Shown: positions 27,537 to 36,503, counted from the first letter of the stretch. The stretch is DNA of 64,000 nt from Oceanibium sediminis (GCF_003265325.1 NZ_QGNX01000003.1:372001-436000), one strand, 5' to 3'. Notes: generated from the sequence alone by a model not told the origin. Made by a program: numbers and translations.

Positions 27537-28201
27537 GAGCGTTCCTCCTTCAGAAAGGGCAGGGACTTCGTGTAGTAGTCTATACCCGTGATCAGCGTCA
27601 GCAAGGCCGCGCCCCAGAGCAGCAGGATCGCGATCCACTGCACTGTCTGGAAGATCCAGACCGTGGTGCGCAGCCCGAACTCATCCTCCATCGTGCCCGC
27701 CAGCACGGCAAGTTCCGCCTGCGGGCCAATCTGGTTGTAGATCGACAGGTATTCGTACTGCGCGATCCCGGCGACCAACAGGGCGGGAATCGCGAACATC
27801 TGGACGGTGGTCTTCCACTTGGCGAGCTTCGTCACCGCCAGCTTGCCCGCATCCGCGCCCAAGAATTCCCGCAGCCCGGAAACGAAAACCTCGCGAAACA
27901 GGATCAGCGTCGCGGGGATCAGCACCAGCGGCGCAAGCCCGCTGAGACCGATGATCACCGCCAGAGCGATCACCACCATCGCCTTGTCGGCGATCGGGTC
28001 CAACATCCGCCCGAAGCCCGAGATCTGGTTCCACCGCCGCGCCAGCCAGCCGTCAAGGTAATCCGTCAGCGCGGCGCCGATGAACAGCGTCATCGCCACC
28101 CAGTCCGCCAGCGGGCGGGGCAGCACAATGAAAACCAGCGCAAAGGCCGGTGCGGCGAGCAGGCGCGCGACGGTCAGAATGTTCGGAATGGTCCAGCGCA
28201 T
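27533..28201 (-). CDS. pgsA: CDP-diacylglycerol--glycerol-3-phosphate 3-phosphatidyltransferase
   Basis: 222 residues, inner-membrane enzyme making phosphatidylglycerol phosphate. The CDP-alcohol phosphotransferase signature is complete: DYLDGWLARRWNQ followed by GFGRMLDPIADKAM (about residues 58-90). Four to six membrane segments are predicted. The ATG at 28201 starts MRWTIPNILTVAR, the usual family N-terminus. It heads a pgsA-moaD-moaE unit, 80 bp downstream of uvrC. Confidence 0.96.
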   Translation of the reverse strand: MRWTIPNILTVARLLAAPAFALVFIVLPRPLADWVAMTLFIGAALTDYLDGWLARRWNQISGFGRMLDPIADKAMVVIALAVIIGLSGLAPLVLIPATLILFREVFVSGLREFLGADAGKLAVTKLAKWKTTVQMFAIPALLVAGIAQYEYLSIYNQIGPQAELAVLAGTMEDEFGLRTTVWIFQTVQWIAILLLWGAALLTLITGIDYYTKSLPFLKEERS

Positions 28202-28281
28202 GACGCCCCCCTCTTTCGCCCCCGTTATGGCCGTGGGGCGGGGCGGGTGCAAGCTGCGCGCTTTGCCGCAGCGCGCCCGCC

Positions 28282-30177
28282 TCAGCCCTTTTCGTGGAAA
28301 TGCGCGTAGATCGTTTCCGCCAGTGCCGCCGAGATTCCGTCGACCGCCTGCAAGTCCTGCAGGCCCGCCCGCGACACCGCCTTGGCCGAGCCGAAGTGCG
28401 AAAGCAGCGCGCGCTTGCGCGTCGCCCCGACGCCCGGCACATCGTCCAGCGGCGTGGCGCTGATAGCCTTGCTGCGCTTGGCGCGGTGGGCGCCGATGGC
28501 ATAGCGGTGCGCCTCGTCCCGCAGGCGCTGGATGAAGTAGAGCACGGGGTCGCGGTGGGGCAGCGCCATGGGCCGTGCGCCGGGGCGGTGGAACTCTTCC
28601 TTGCCGGCGTCCCGCTCCAGCCCCTTGGCGACGCCCACGATGGCGATGTCGTCGACGCCCAGCTCCTTCATCACCGCCTCGACCGCCGAGACCTGGCCGG
28701 GCCCGCCGTCGATCAGCAGCAGGTCGGGCCAGGCGTCCGAGGCGCGCTCCGGGTCCTCTTTCAGCAGGCGGGTGAAGCGGCGCTCCAGCACCTCGCGCAT
28801 CATGCCGAAGTCATCGCCTGGCGTGATCTCCTTCGAGCGGATGTTGAACTTGCGGTAGTGCGACTTCAGGAACCCTTCCGGCCCGGCGACGATCATGCCG
28901 CCGACGGCGTTGGTGCCCTGGATATGCGAGTTGTCGTAAACCTCGATCCGCTGCGGTGGCCCGTCCAGGTCGAACGCCTTGGCCAGCCCGTCCAGCAGGC
29001 GGGCCTGGCTGGCGCTTTCGGCCATCTTGCGGGCCAGCGCCTCGCGCGCGTTGCGCATGGCGGCTTCGACCAGCGTCGCCTTTTCGCCGCGCTGGGGCAC
29101 CAGCAGCTCCACCTTCTTGCCGAGTGCGGCGCAGAGCGCCTCTGTCACCAGGTCCGTGTTGTCCACGGGGTGGCTCAGCAGCAGTTGCCGGGGCGGGGTC
29201 TTGTTGGCGTAGAACTGGGTGATGAACGCCTCCAGCACCTCGCCTGGCTCGGTTCCGGCGGACAGGCGCGGGAAATAGGCGCGGTTGCCCCAGTTCTGGT
29301 TCGCGCGGATGAAGAACACCTCGACGCAGGCCTGCCCCTCGGCCTGGTGCAGGGCGATGACGTCCGCCTCGCGCACGCCGGCGGGGTTCACGCCCTGGGT
29401 GGACTGCACGTGGGTCAGCGCGTGGATGCGGTCGCGCAGCGCGGCGGCGCGCTCGAACTCCATCGCTTCGGAGGCTGCCTGCATTTGCGCCGCCAGGTCC
29501 GCCTGCACCGTGGTCGTGCGCCCCTCCAGGAAGCGGCGGGCGTCGGCCAGGTCGCTGGCGTAATCCGCCTGCGAGATGCGGCCCACGCAGGGCGCGCTGC
29601 AGCGCTTGATCTGGTACTGTAGGCAGGGGCGGGTGCGGCTTTCGAACATCGAGTCCGTGCAGTTGCGCAGAAGGAACGCCTTTTGCAGCTGGTTGAGTGT
29701 GCGGTTCACCGCGCCCGCGCTGGCGAAGGGGCCGAAGTAGTCGCCCTTCTCGCGCTTCATGCCGCGATGCTTCTTGATCGCGGGAAAGGCGTGGTCCTTC
29801 GGGATCAGGATATTGGGAAAGCTCTTGTCGTCGCGCAGCAGCACGTTGTAGCGCGGCTTCAGCTGCTTGATCAGGTTCTGCTCCAGCAGCAGGGCCTCTG
29901 TCTCCGTCTCGGTGGAGAGGAACATCATCGAGGCGGTGTTCGCGATCATCCTCCCGATCCGCGCCGAATGGCCGGTCGGCTTGGCGTAGGACGACACGCG
30001 CTTCTTCAGGCTCCGCGCCTTGCCGACGTACAGGACCGCCCCTTGCGCATCGAGCATCCGGTAGACGCCGGGGCCGTTCCCGAGGCGCTTCACGTAGCTT
30101 GCGATCAGGCGATGCCCGCGCTGCGCGTTGGCGCTGCCCTCTTCCTCGAAGCCCGTATTTTCAGGAGCCTGGGGCAT
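28282..30177 (-). CDS. uvrC: UvrABC system protein C
   Basis: 631 residues, the nuclease subunit that makes both incisions in nucleotide excision repair. The N-terminal GIY-YIG domain ([20 protein letters not shown], about residues 36-55), UVR motif region, the central RNase H-like domain ([17 protein letters not shown] and [11 protein letters not shown]) and the C-terminal helix-hairpin-helix ([16 protein letters not shown]) are all present, so the protein is full length. It is transcribed toward pgsA. Upstream lies an AT-rich intergenic island with a DnaA box. Confidence 0.97.
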   Translation of the reverse strand: MPQAPENTGFEEEGSANAQRGHRLIASYVKRLGNGPGVYRMLDAQGAVLYVGKARSLKKRVSSYAKPTGHSARIGRMIANTASMMFLSTETETEALLLEQNLIKQLKPRYNVLLRDDKSFPNILIPKDHAFPAIKKHRGMKREKGDYFGPFASAGAVNRTLNQLQKAFLLRNCTDSMFESRTRPCLQYQIKRCSAPCVGRISQADYASDLADARRFLEGRTTTVQADLAAQMQAASEAMEFERAAALRDRIHALTHVQSTQGVNPAGVREADVIALHQAEGQACVEVFFIRANQNWGNRAYFPRLSAGTEPGEVLEAFITQFYANKTPPRQLLLSHPVDNTDLVTEALCAALGKKVELLVPQRGEKATLVEAAMRNAREALARKMAESASQARLLDGLAKAFDLDGPPQRIEVYDNSHIQGTNAVGGMIVAGPEGFLKSHYRKFNIRSKEITPGDDFGMMREVLERRFTRLLKEDPERASDAWPDLLLIDGGPGQVSAVEAVMKELGVDDIAIVGVAKGLERDAGKEEFHRPGARPMALPHRDPVLYFIQRLRDEAHRYAIGAHRAKRSKAISATPLDDVPGVGATRKRALLSHFGSAKAVSRAGLQDLQAVDGISAALAETIYAHFHEKG

Positions 30178-30257
30178 GTCTGCTCACCTTTCTGTGATTC
30201 CCGGCCGGGCTGCCCTCTCCGGGGGGTGATTTCAAGGATAAACCTTTCCACGATTCC

Positions 30258-30266
30258 TGTGGATAA
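30258..30266 (-). promoter_or_regulatory. Consensus DnaA box
   Basis: The minus strand reads TTATCCACA, a perfect match to the consensus DnaA box. It lies about 80 bp upstream of the uvrC start codon in an AT-rich region. A single box points to DnaA control of uvrC or DnaA titration rather than to a replication origin, which would show several boxes. Confidence 0.5.
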
Positions 30267-30433
30267 GTGTGGGTATAAACATCGTGAGCGTTCACGAAAA
30301 CCAGCGATACAAGGGCGATCTACGCTTTGCCCAAATTTTAGGCATTTTTTCAACTCATTGAAATTGCGGGAAATAATTTCTGTGTTGGGGCAAAATCCTG
30401 ATTTCATTACACAATTATAACAGGTGTTAAGAG

Positions 30434-30468
30434 GGGACCGGGTCCGGTGGACAAACCGGGCCGGTCCC
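30434..30468 (-). terminator. GC-rich hairpin downstream of the short-chain reductase gene
   Basis: GGGACCGG at 30434-30441 pairs with CCGGTCCC at 30461-30468, with an inner CCGG/CCGG helix and a short loop. It sits 38 bp past the stop of the minus-strand gene at 30506. On the minus strand it is followed by CTCTTAAC rather than a solid T-run, so it is a probable but imperfect intrinsic terminator. Confidence 0.45.
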
Positions 30469-30505
30469 TGTCCCGGCAAGGGGCGCGAAGCGGCCGATAC
30501 TGGCC

Positions 30506-31285
30506 TTATTCGACCCCCAGAACATCCGGTGTTCTCCATGCCAGATGCTGTCCGCCGTCCATGCAGAGCAGCTGTCCGGTCACGCCGGGGCTTTCCAGGA
30601 GGAATCGCAGCGCGCGGCGAATCTCCTCCGGGGAGGAGCCACGCTCAAGGATCGTGGCGGCGCGCTGGGCGGCGAAATGCGCGGCGCTCTGGCGTGCGCC
30701 CTGCATCGTCGGGCCGGGGCCGATGCCGTTGACCCTGATGTCGGGCGCCAGCCCCTGCGCGGCGGTCCGGGTCAGCGCCCACAGCCCCATCTTGGCCAGG
30801 GTGTAGGTCATGAATTCCGGCGTCAGCTTGCGCACCCTCTGGTCGAGCATGTTGACCACCAGCCCGCTGGCCACGGCCTCGCCCTGCGCATCCCGTGCGC
30901 CCTTGGGGCATTGCGCGGCGAAGGCCTGCGTCAGGAACAGGGGCGCGCGCAGGTTGCTGTCGATGTGGCGCGTCCAGCTCTCCGCGGTGGCGCTGTGAAT
31001 GTCGTCATGCTCGAAGATGGAGGCGTTGTTGATCAGCACCGTCAGCGGCTGACCCAGCCCGTCGGCGGCGCGCGACACCAGCGTGTCCACCGCCGCGGGG
31101 TCCAGCAGGTCCGCCTGAAGCGTGATCGCCCTGACCCCGGCGGCACGGGCGTCGCGGGCCGTTTCCTCGGCGGCCTCGGCGCTTCCCGCGTAGTGGATCG
31201 CCACGTCGTACCCAGCCTCGGCCAGTTCCAGCGCCATGGCGCGTCCGAGGCGTTTGGCGGAACCGGTAATCAGGGCTGCGGGCAT
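30506..31285 (-). CDS. Short-chain dehydrogenase/reductase, pteridine reductase-like
   Basis: 259 residues of the SDR superfamily. The cofactor site TGSAKRLGRAMALELAEAG is close to that of pteridine/dihydromonapterin reductases (FolM/PTR1 type). NNASIF, the catalytic tyrosine-lysine pair in YTLAK, and a C-terminal TGQLLCMDGGQHL follow. A role in reducing pterins or folates is plausible but unproven; the substrate may differ. It lies between the antiporter gene (22 bp upstream) and the uvrC upstream island, so it may be co-transcribed with the antiporter. Confidence 0.85.
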   Translation of the reverse strand: MPAALITGSAKRLGRAMALELAEAGYDVAIHYAGSAEAAEETARDARAAGVRAITLQADLLDPAAVDTLVSRAADGLGQPLTVLINNASIFEHDDIHSATAESWTRHIDSNLRAPLFLTQAFAAQCPKGARDAQGEAVASGLVVNMLDQRVRKLTPEFMTYTLAKMGLWALTRTAAQGLAPDIRVNGIGPGPTMQGARQSAAHFAAQRAATILERGSSPEEIRRALRFLLESPGVTGQLLCMDGGQHLAWRTPDVLGVE

Positions 31286-31307
31286 GTCAGGCTCCGTGGG
31301 TCAGGGG

Positions 31308-32243
31308 TCAGAAGAGGGTGACCATGTAGACTGCATAAAGCCCGAGGAAAGCCAAGCCGACGCCGCGCGACATGCGCAGTTTCCACAGCGCCAGCGGCGC
31401 GACCATCAGCGCCGTGACGAGCATCACCCAGACGTCCACCTTCAACAGGTGCGGATCCACCGCCAGCGGCCCGAAAAGGCTGGTCACCCCCATGATGGCA
31501 AGGATGTTAAGCATGTTGGAGCCGATCACGTTGCCGAGGATCACATCCGCCTGCCTGCGGATCGCGGCCATGACCGTGGTCGCCAGTTCCGGCAGCGAGG
31601 TGCCGATCGCGACCAGCGTGAGGCCAATCACCTCGTCCGAGACGCCGACCTGCAGTGCGATGTCGCGCGCCGCGTCCACAAGGATATCCGCCCCGATGGG
31701 CAGGCTGACGATCCCGATGGCGATATAGACCACCGCGCGCCACGTGGGGACGGAGGCGGCCTCGTCCGGGTCAAAATCCGGGTCCAGCGTGGCGCTGCGG
31801 GCGCGGCGCGCGGTGACCATCGTGTGCCCCAGCATGGCCGCAAGCAGCGCCAGCAGCACGAGCCCGTGCCAGATATGCATCGGGCCAAGGAACATCAGCG
31901 CGATGAGCACGACCGTCGCCGCCAGCATCTGAAGATAGCTTGAGCGCGTGTCCGAGGCCTTCGGGTCGATCCCGGCCATAACGGCGGGCACGCCGAGCAC
32001 GAGCATCACGTTGGCGATGTTGGAGCCGACGATGTTGCCGAACGCAAGGCCCGGCGCATTCTCTAGCGCTGCCTTGATCGAGATCAGCAGTTCCGGGGCC
32101 GAGGTTCCGAAAGCCACGATCGTCAGGCTGACGATCAGCGCCGGCACGCCGAGTCGCAGGCTGAGAGCGACTGCGCCACGCACGAGGATGTCACCGCCAA
32201 TAACCAGAATGACAAGACCGACAACGGCGAGCAGAATTTCCAT
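31308..32243 (-). CDS. Calcium/sodium antiporter (CaCA superfamily, YrbG-like)
   Basis: 311 residues with about ten membrane segments in two inverted halves. Each half has the alpha-repeat ion site: GTSAPELLISIKAAL with GNIVGSNIANVML, and GTSLPELATTVMAAI with GNVIGSNMLNILA. It exchanges cations, typically Ca2+ for Na+, across the inner membrane. The full length matches the bacterial YrbG group. It is in a minus-strand run with sppA, the zinc-ribbon peptide and the SDR gene. Confidence 0.93.
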   Translation of the reverse strand: MEILLAVVGLVILVIGGDILVRGAVALSLRLGVPALIVSLTIVAFGTSAPELLISIKAALENAPGLAFGNIVGSNIANVMLVLGVPAVMAGIDPKASDTRSSYLQMLAATVVLIALMFLGPMHIWHGLVLLALLAAMLGHTMVTARRARSATLDPDFDPDEAASVPTWRAVVYIAIGIVSLPIGADILVDAARDIALQVGVSDEVIGLTLVAIGTSLPELATTVMAAIRRQADVILGNVIGSNMLNILAIMGVTSLFGPLAVDPHLLKVDVWVMLVTALMVAPLALWKLRMSRGVGLAFLGLYAVYMVTLF

Positions 32244-32270
32244 GAAAACCTTCGGATCAGAATGCGCAGA

Positions 32271-32450
32271 TCAGCGCGATTGGCAGGGACACGGCCCCGA
32301 GCCGACAATATAGGCGTTGCACTTGGGGCATTTCTTCGGGGCGGCAATCCGGTTCTTGCGCCGGAAATCCGGCAGTTTCGGCCAGCGCAACTTGCCGAAT
32401 ATCCCTAGGATGATGATGAAGATCAGGAAGAAGGTGACGGCCTTGATCAT
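32271..32450 (-). CDS. Small membrane protein with C-terminal zinc-ribbon-like cysteines
   Basis: 59 residues. An N-terminal membrane helix (about 3-19) is followed by a basic loop and a short domain with CPKCNAY and GPCPCQSR, i.e. two cysteine pairs able to bind one zinc. Family unknown to me. The ATG at 32450 lies 4 bp after the sppA stop; a GTG at 32453 is also in frame. The close spacing suggests co-translation with sppA. Confidence 0.7.
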   Translation of the reverse strand: MIKAVTFFLIFIIILGIFGKLRWPKLPDFRRKNRIAAPKKCPKCNAYIVGSGPCPCQSR

Positions 32451-32454
32451 CACA

Positions 32455-33255
32455 TCACAGCCCGTAACGCGACCAGAGCGCGCGCTCCTCGATGCCGCTC
32501 AGCGCTGCCGCGGCCGCGCCGGGCAGCCCGAAACGCGACAGAAGCGAGCGGCGCGGGCGGTACACCTGGAAGCGGACCTTTTCGCCGTACTTCTGCTTTA
32601 TCACCGGCGCGAGGTGGCCCAGACCGTCGGCCAGGCCGACGTCCACCGCCGTCTGGCCGACAAAGATCTCTCCGCTGAACAGATCCTTGGTCGTGTCCAG
32701 CTTCGCGCGTCGACTTTGCACCTGGGAAATGAAGTTCTGATGAACCTGCGCCTGGATCGCCTTCAGCCGCACCACGTCTTCCTCGCGTTCGGGGCGGAAA
32801 GGGTCGAGCATGCTCTTGTCCTCACCCGCGGTATAGACGCGGCGTTCGATGCCGTAGCGCGCGATCAGCTCATGCAGCCCGAAGCTGGCGGAAATCACGC
32901 CGATGGAGCCGAGAATGGAGTTCGCGTCGGCGTAAATCTCGTCCGCCGCCGTGGCCAGCCAGTAGCCGCCCGAGGCCGCCACATCCTCGCAGAATGCATA
33001 GACGCGCAGCTGCTTTTCCGCCGCCAGCCGCCGGATCCGCGCGGCGATCAGCGCCGACTGGACCGGTGAGCCGCCGGGCGAGTTGATCTGCAACGCAACC
33101 GCCGTGGGCTTGCGGCGGAAAGCCCGCTCGATCATCTCCGCGGTGGCCGCGTCCGACAGTCCGCCGCTGCCCCGCGCGGCGGACGAGATCATGCCCTCCA
33201 GCCGGATGACGGAGACGACGGGCGCGCGGGAAAGCGGATTTCTGATCAGGACCAT
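32455..33255 (-). CDS. sppA: S49 family signal peptide peptidase-like protein (SppA C-terminal type)
   Basis: 266 residues, the short single-domain form of SppA/SohB-like serine peptidases. The nucleophile lies in EDVAASGGYWLATAADEIYA (about residues 93-112); INSPGGSP and GSIGVISASFGL are typical S49 segments. There is no strong N-terminal membrane anchor, unlike long SppA, so it may be cytoplasmic or peripheral. S49 enzymes clear cleaved signal peptides or degrade membrane proteins. It heads a run with the zinc-ribbon peptide and the antiporter. Confidence 0.9.
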   Translation of the reverse strand: MVLIRNPLSRAPVVSVIRLEGMISSAARGSGGLSDAATAEMIERAFRRKPTAVALQINSPGGSPVQSALIAARIRRLAAEKQLRVYAFCEDVAASGGYWLATAADEIYADANSILGSIGVISASFGLHELIARYGIERRVYTAGEDKSMLDPFRPEREEDVVRLKAIQAQVHQNFISQVQSRRAKLDTTKDLFSGEIFVGQTAVDVGLADGLGHLAPVIKQKYGEKVRFQVYRPRRSLLSRFGLPGAAAAALSGIEERALWSRYGL

Positions 33256-33348
33256 CTAGGCGATGTAGGGCGTTCGCGGCGGCGCCGCAAGCGGGCAGGG
33301 CATGATCTTTGCTTGACCGGGCCGGGGGGCAACAGCGTAGTGTCAGGT

Positions 33349-34608
33349 ATGGATGACACCTCGCCCCGAAACGCCGGGTTCCCCGTGGCGCCGCCGCTGC
33401 TCAGGGTGGCCGCGGGACCCGCGAAGCATCGCAGCCTGTGCACGGATTGCGGGCTCAGCCGGGGGCCGCGCGCGAAGGATTGCGGGCGCGCCTGCCAGTT
33501 CATCCGCCCGGACTATCCCGCGCTGGAACTCCAGGTGCACGGAAGGGCCCGCCGCCGCAGTGGCGATGCCGAGCCCTGGTTCGGCCCGCTGCGCGCCATG
33601 TACCGCGCCCACCTGACCCCGCCCGCGCCGGGCGCGCAATGGACGGGGCTGACGACGGAACTCGCCGCGACGCTGCTGCGCGAGGGTGCGGTCGACGCGG
33701 TGATCTGCGTGGTGCCCGACCCCGCCGACCGCTGGGCGCCTGTGCCCGCGATCATCACCGATCCCGACGCCATGGCCGAGGCGCGGGGCATGCGCATGGG
33801 CTACGCGCCGCTGCTGGCGGCGCTGGAACCGGCGCGGGACGCGGGCCACCGGCGGATCGCGGTGATCGGCATTCCCTGCCAGGTTCACGCCCTGCGCGCC
33901 CTGGAGGCGGAGCTGGGCTTTGACGAGATCACCGTCATCGGCACCCCTTGCTCGGACAACACGACGACGGAAAACTTCCATGCCTTCCTGGCCCGCCTGA
34001 CCCCCCGCCCCGAGACGGTCAGCTACCTTGAGTTCCGCGCCGACTACCGGGTGGAGATGCGCTTCGACGACGGCTCGCGCCGGTTCATTCCCTTCCTGAA
34101 GCTGCCCCTTTCCGACTTGCCGGCGGACTTCTTCCCGCTGACCTGCCGCACCTGCGTGGACTACACCAACGCGCTGGCGGACATCACCGTGGGCTACATG
34201 GCGGGCGAGGGGGAGCAGTGGCTGCTGGTGCGCAACGCCCGTGGCGCCGCGGTGCTGGAACGCCTGGCGGATCGCGTGACGCTGGCGCCCGTGGGCACAC
34301 GCGGCAAGCGGCGTGGCGCGGTGAAGGGGTTCATCGCCAACACGGCCCGCGCGGCGGGGGGGCTGCCCTTGCGCCGGATACCCGACTGGGCCCGCCCCAT
34401 CGTCGCCTGGCTGCAACCGCGCACCGGCCCGCGCGGGCTGGAGTTCGCCCGCGCACGGCTGGAGATGAAGGCGGCGGAGTCGGTGCTGCACCTGCGCCGC
34501 GCCGCGCCAAGGCGGATGAAGTGGATGATCCCGGCCCATGTCTGGGCGCTGGTCGCCCCCTACGGGCTGACCCCCCAGGACGGAGAGGTGGACGACACGG
34601 CCCGCTGA
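33349..34608 (+). CDS. Coenzyme F420 hydrogenase/dehydrogenase beta-subunit (FrhB) family protein
   Basis: 419 residues. An N-terminal cysteine cluster CTDCGLSRGPRAKDCGRAC (about residues 31-49) and a later CRTCVDY suit iron-sulfur clusters. In between is the FrhB flavin-binding region (VIGIPCQVHALRALE, GTPCSDNTT) and ITVGYMAGEGEQW. The family includes ferredoxin-dependent 8-vinyl reductase BciB and F420 hydrogenase beta subunits. Rhodobacteraceae are not known for F420, so a ferredoxin-linked flavoprotein reductase is more likely; the substrate is unknown. The ATG at 33349 gives a hydrophilic start; a TTG at 33313 is an alternative. Confidence 0.82.
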   Translation: MDDTSPRNAGFPVAPPLLRVAAGPAKHRSLCTDCGLSRGPRAKDCGRACQFIRPDYPALELQVHGRARRRSGDAEPWFGPLRAMYRAHLTPPAPGAQWTGLTTELAATLLREGAVDAVICVVPDPADRWAPVPAIITDPDAMAEARGMRMGYAPLLAALEPARDAGHRRIAVIGIPCQVHALRALEAELGFDEITVIGTPCSDNTTTENFHAFLARLTPRPETVSYLEFRADYRVEMRFDDGSRRFIPFLKLPLSDLPADFFPLTCRTCVDYTNALADITVGYMAGEGEQWLLVRNARGAAVLERLADRVTLAPVGTRGKRRGAVKGFIANTARAAGGLPLRRIPDWARPIVAWLQPRTGPRGLEFARARLEMKAAESVLHLRRAAPRRMKWMIPAHVWALVAPYGLTPQDGEVDDTAR

Positions 34609-34716
34609 CCTCCGTTTTGCGTCGAAATTGGAAACAATGTTATCGCATATAGCCACTTTGTTCCCGAATGCTGCGCTGATATCTATTCCTTGACCCGAAC
34701 GAACAGAGGTATCGCC

Positions 34717-35658
34717 ATGAGCTGGAATCCCGCCCTCGACCCGCATTGCCCCACCGGCAACGAGGTCGACAGCATCGAAACCCTGATCATCCCCCGCGCC
34801 CGCGATATCGGCGCGTTCGAGGTGCGCCGCGCCCTGCCCAGCCCGAAACGGCAGATGGTCGGCCCGTTCATCTTCTTCGACCAGATGGGCCCCGCCGAAC
34901 TGATCACCGAAAAGGGGATCGACGTGCGCCCCCATCCCCATATCGGGCTTGGCACGGTCACCTACCTCTACGATGGCGCGATCATGCACCGCGACAGCCT
35001 TGGCCAGGAGTTGGAGATCACGCCCGGCGCGGTGAACTGGATGGTCGCGGGCCGGGGGATCACCCACTCCGAACGCTCCGCGCCCGAGCGGTTGCGCGCT
35101 GGCGAAAGGTCGCTCTTCGGCATCCAGACCTGGGTGGCGCTGCCGGATGCGCATGAGGATACCGACGCGGCCTTCCACCATCACCCCAAGGGCGCCCTGC
35201 CCCTGATCGAGGGTGAGGGCAAGCGTGCGCGCGTGATCATGGGCCACGCCTACGGCGAACGCGCCCCCGTCTCGACCTTTTCGGACATGTTCTACGTGGA
35301 CGTGGTGCTGGACCCGGGGGCGGGCATTCCGCTGCCCGACGGGCATGAGGATCGCGGCGCCTATGTCTCCTCCGGGTCGGTCAGCGTCGGCGGGGACACG
35401 TTCGAGGCAGGGCGGATGATGGTGTTCCGCCCCGGCGACAAGGTTTCGCTGCACGCGGGGCCCGAAGGCGCGCGCCTGCTGCTGCTGGGGGGCGAGACGT
35501 TCAACAGCCCGCGCTACATCTGGTGGAACTTCGTCGCCTCCTCCCGCGAGCGGATCGAGGACGCGAAGGAGGCCTGGCGCAAGGGCGACTGGCAGAACGG
35601 CCGCTTCCACCTGCCCCCGAGCGACGATGCGGAGTTCATCCCCCTGCCGGAACGCTGA
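34717..35658 (+). CDS. Pirin family protein
   Basis: 313 residues, bicupin fold. The N-terminal cupin has the metal-site residues of pirins: RPHPHIGLGTVTYLYDGA and GRGITHSER (about residues 70-130), after FIFFDQMGP. The C-terminal pirin domain includes PDGHEDRGAYVSSGSV. Some pirins act as quercetin dioxygenases; others have regulatory roles. Function here is open. It begins 108 bp after the FrhB-family gene and is followed at 58 bp by the Lin0512 pair. Confidence 0.93.
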   Translation: MSWNPALDPHCPTGNEVDSIETLIIPRARDIGAFEVRRALPSPKRQMVGPFIFFDQMGPAELITEKGIDVRPHPHIGLGTVTYLYDGAIMHRDSLGQELEITPGAVNWMVAGRGITHSERSAPERLRAGERSLFGIQTWVALPDAHEDTDAAFHHHPKGALPLIEGEGKRARVIMGHAYGERAPVSTFSDMFYVDVVLDPGAGIPLPDGHEDRGAYVSSGSVSVGGDTFEAGRMMVFRPGDKVSLHAGPEGARLLLLGGETFNSPRYIWWNFVASSRERIEDAKEAWRKGDWQNGRFHLPPSDDAEFIPLPER

Positions 35659-35716
35659 GCCCCTTTTCCGCGCTGCCCCCCTGTGGCACGAGGGGGCAGC
35701 AAGAGGGAGGCGCGCA

Positions 35717-36064
35717 ATGCACAGACTACTCACCGAATTCGGCATGGGCACATCCCTGCGCCGGGGCGACTACACCGACGCCGCGAAACGCGCGGTGGAG
35801 GATGCGCTTTGGCACAATTCCATCAACCTGGCGGAACTGTTCGGCTTTCCCAAGGACGCGATGCGGATCAAGGTCGAAATCGGCGTGCAGCAGCCCGACC
35901 TAGTGGATGCCGGCGTGCTCGGCGCGCTCTTTCCCTACGGACAGCCCGAGGTGGTGATCGTGCACGGCGGCCTCGACATTCCCCGCCCGGAAGGGGAGGG
36001 CAACCCGACGATCATCGCCAACGCCGCCCTGTCGGTGTCCTTCGACATAGAGCGCAGGTCATGA
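35717..36064 (+). CDS. Lin0512 family protein, copy 1
   Basis: 115 residues of the Lin0512 family of unknown function. Conserved blocks are EFGMGTSLRRGDYTDAAKRA, then VEIGVQQPD, and VIVHGGLDIP. A strong GAGGGAGG precedes the ATG at good spacing. It overlaps its paralogue by 4 bp (ATGA), so the two are made together and could form a heteromer. No membrane segment or signal peptide. Confidence 0.85.
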   Translation: MHRLLTEFGMGTSLRRGDYTDAAKRAVEDALWHNSINLAELFGFPKDAMRIKVEIGVQQPDLVDAGVLGALFPYGQPEVVIVHGGLDIPRPEGEGNPTIIANAALSVSFDIERRS

Positions 36065-36432
36065 GCGAAGGTCGGATCATCATCGAAATGGGCATGGGCA
36101 ACGACCTTTTCGGTCAGGACTATACCAAGGCGGCGGCGCGCGCGATCGAGGATGCGATCCGCCACTCCTCGCTGCCGCTGTTCGAGGCGCTGGATATCAG
36201 CCATGATGACATGCGCGTCAGCGTCACCGTGGCCGTGGCCGAGCCCGATAAGGTGGACACCGCCGCGCTGGCGGAAAAGCTGCCCCGCGGCCGGGCCGAG
36301 GTGCGGGCCGTGAAAGGCGGGCTGAACGTGGTCAACGACGAGATCGGCACCACCATCGTGATCGCGACGGCCGCCGTCGAAGCCTTTCTGCCACGCCAGA
36401 CCGGCTGGGCGCTGCGCGAAGAACAGGCGTAG
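36061..36432 (+). CDS. Lin0512 family protein, copy 2
   Basis: 123 residues, paralogous to the preceding gene. The two align throughout: EMGMGNDLFGQDYTKAAARA here against EFGMGTSLRRGDYTDAAKRA, then VTVAVAEPDKVD against VEIGVQQPDLVD, and AVKGGLNV against IVHGGLDI. Identity is moderate, so the duplication is old. Translation is coupled to copy 1 through an ATGA overlap. Function unknown. Confidence 0.85.
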   Translation: MSEGRIIIEMGMGNDLFGQDYTKAAARAIEDAIRHSSLPLFEALDISHDDMRVSVTVAVAEPDKVDTAALAEKLPRGRAEVRAVKGGLNVVNDEIGTTIVIATAAVEAFLPRQTGWALREEQA

Positions 36433-36503
36433 CCCCGCCGCAGGGGGGTAGCGGCCGCATCGCGGGGCGGGCTGGGCAATAGCTTGCGTCCGCCCCGTCA
36501 GGA

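Larger units (their letters stand above)
30178..30505. other. 328-bp non-coding AT-rich island upstream of uvrC
   Basis: No convincing gene is present. The centre (about 30240-30430) is strikingly AT-rich for this genome. It contains a perfect DnaA box (30258-30266), a near-palindrome CGTGAGCGTTCACG at 30283-30296, an inverted repeat TTTCAA-CTCA-TTGAAA at 30348-30363, a second one GAAATT/AATTTC at 30360-30365 and 30375-30380, and a TATAAT on the minus strand at 30414-30419. It must include the uvrC promoter; whether it has a further role is open. Confidence 0.55.

Noticed and set aside
30178-30505. Chromosomal replication origin
   Set aside because: Only one perfect DnaA box is present and the flanking genes (uvrC, SDR) are not the usual alphaproteobacterial origin neighbours such as hemE or parAB.
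33349-34608. Assignment as BciB (chlorophyllide 8-vinyl reductase)
   Set aside because: The FrhB family is wide, the cysteine spacing differs from what I recall for BciB and no photosynthesis gene is in the window.
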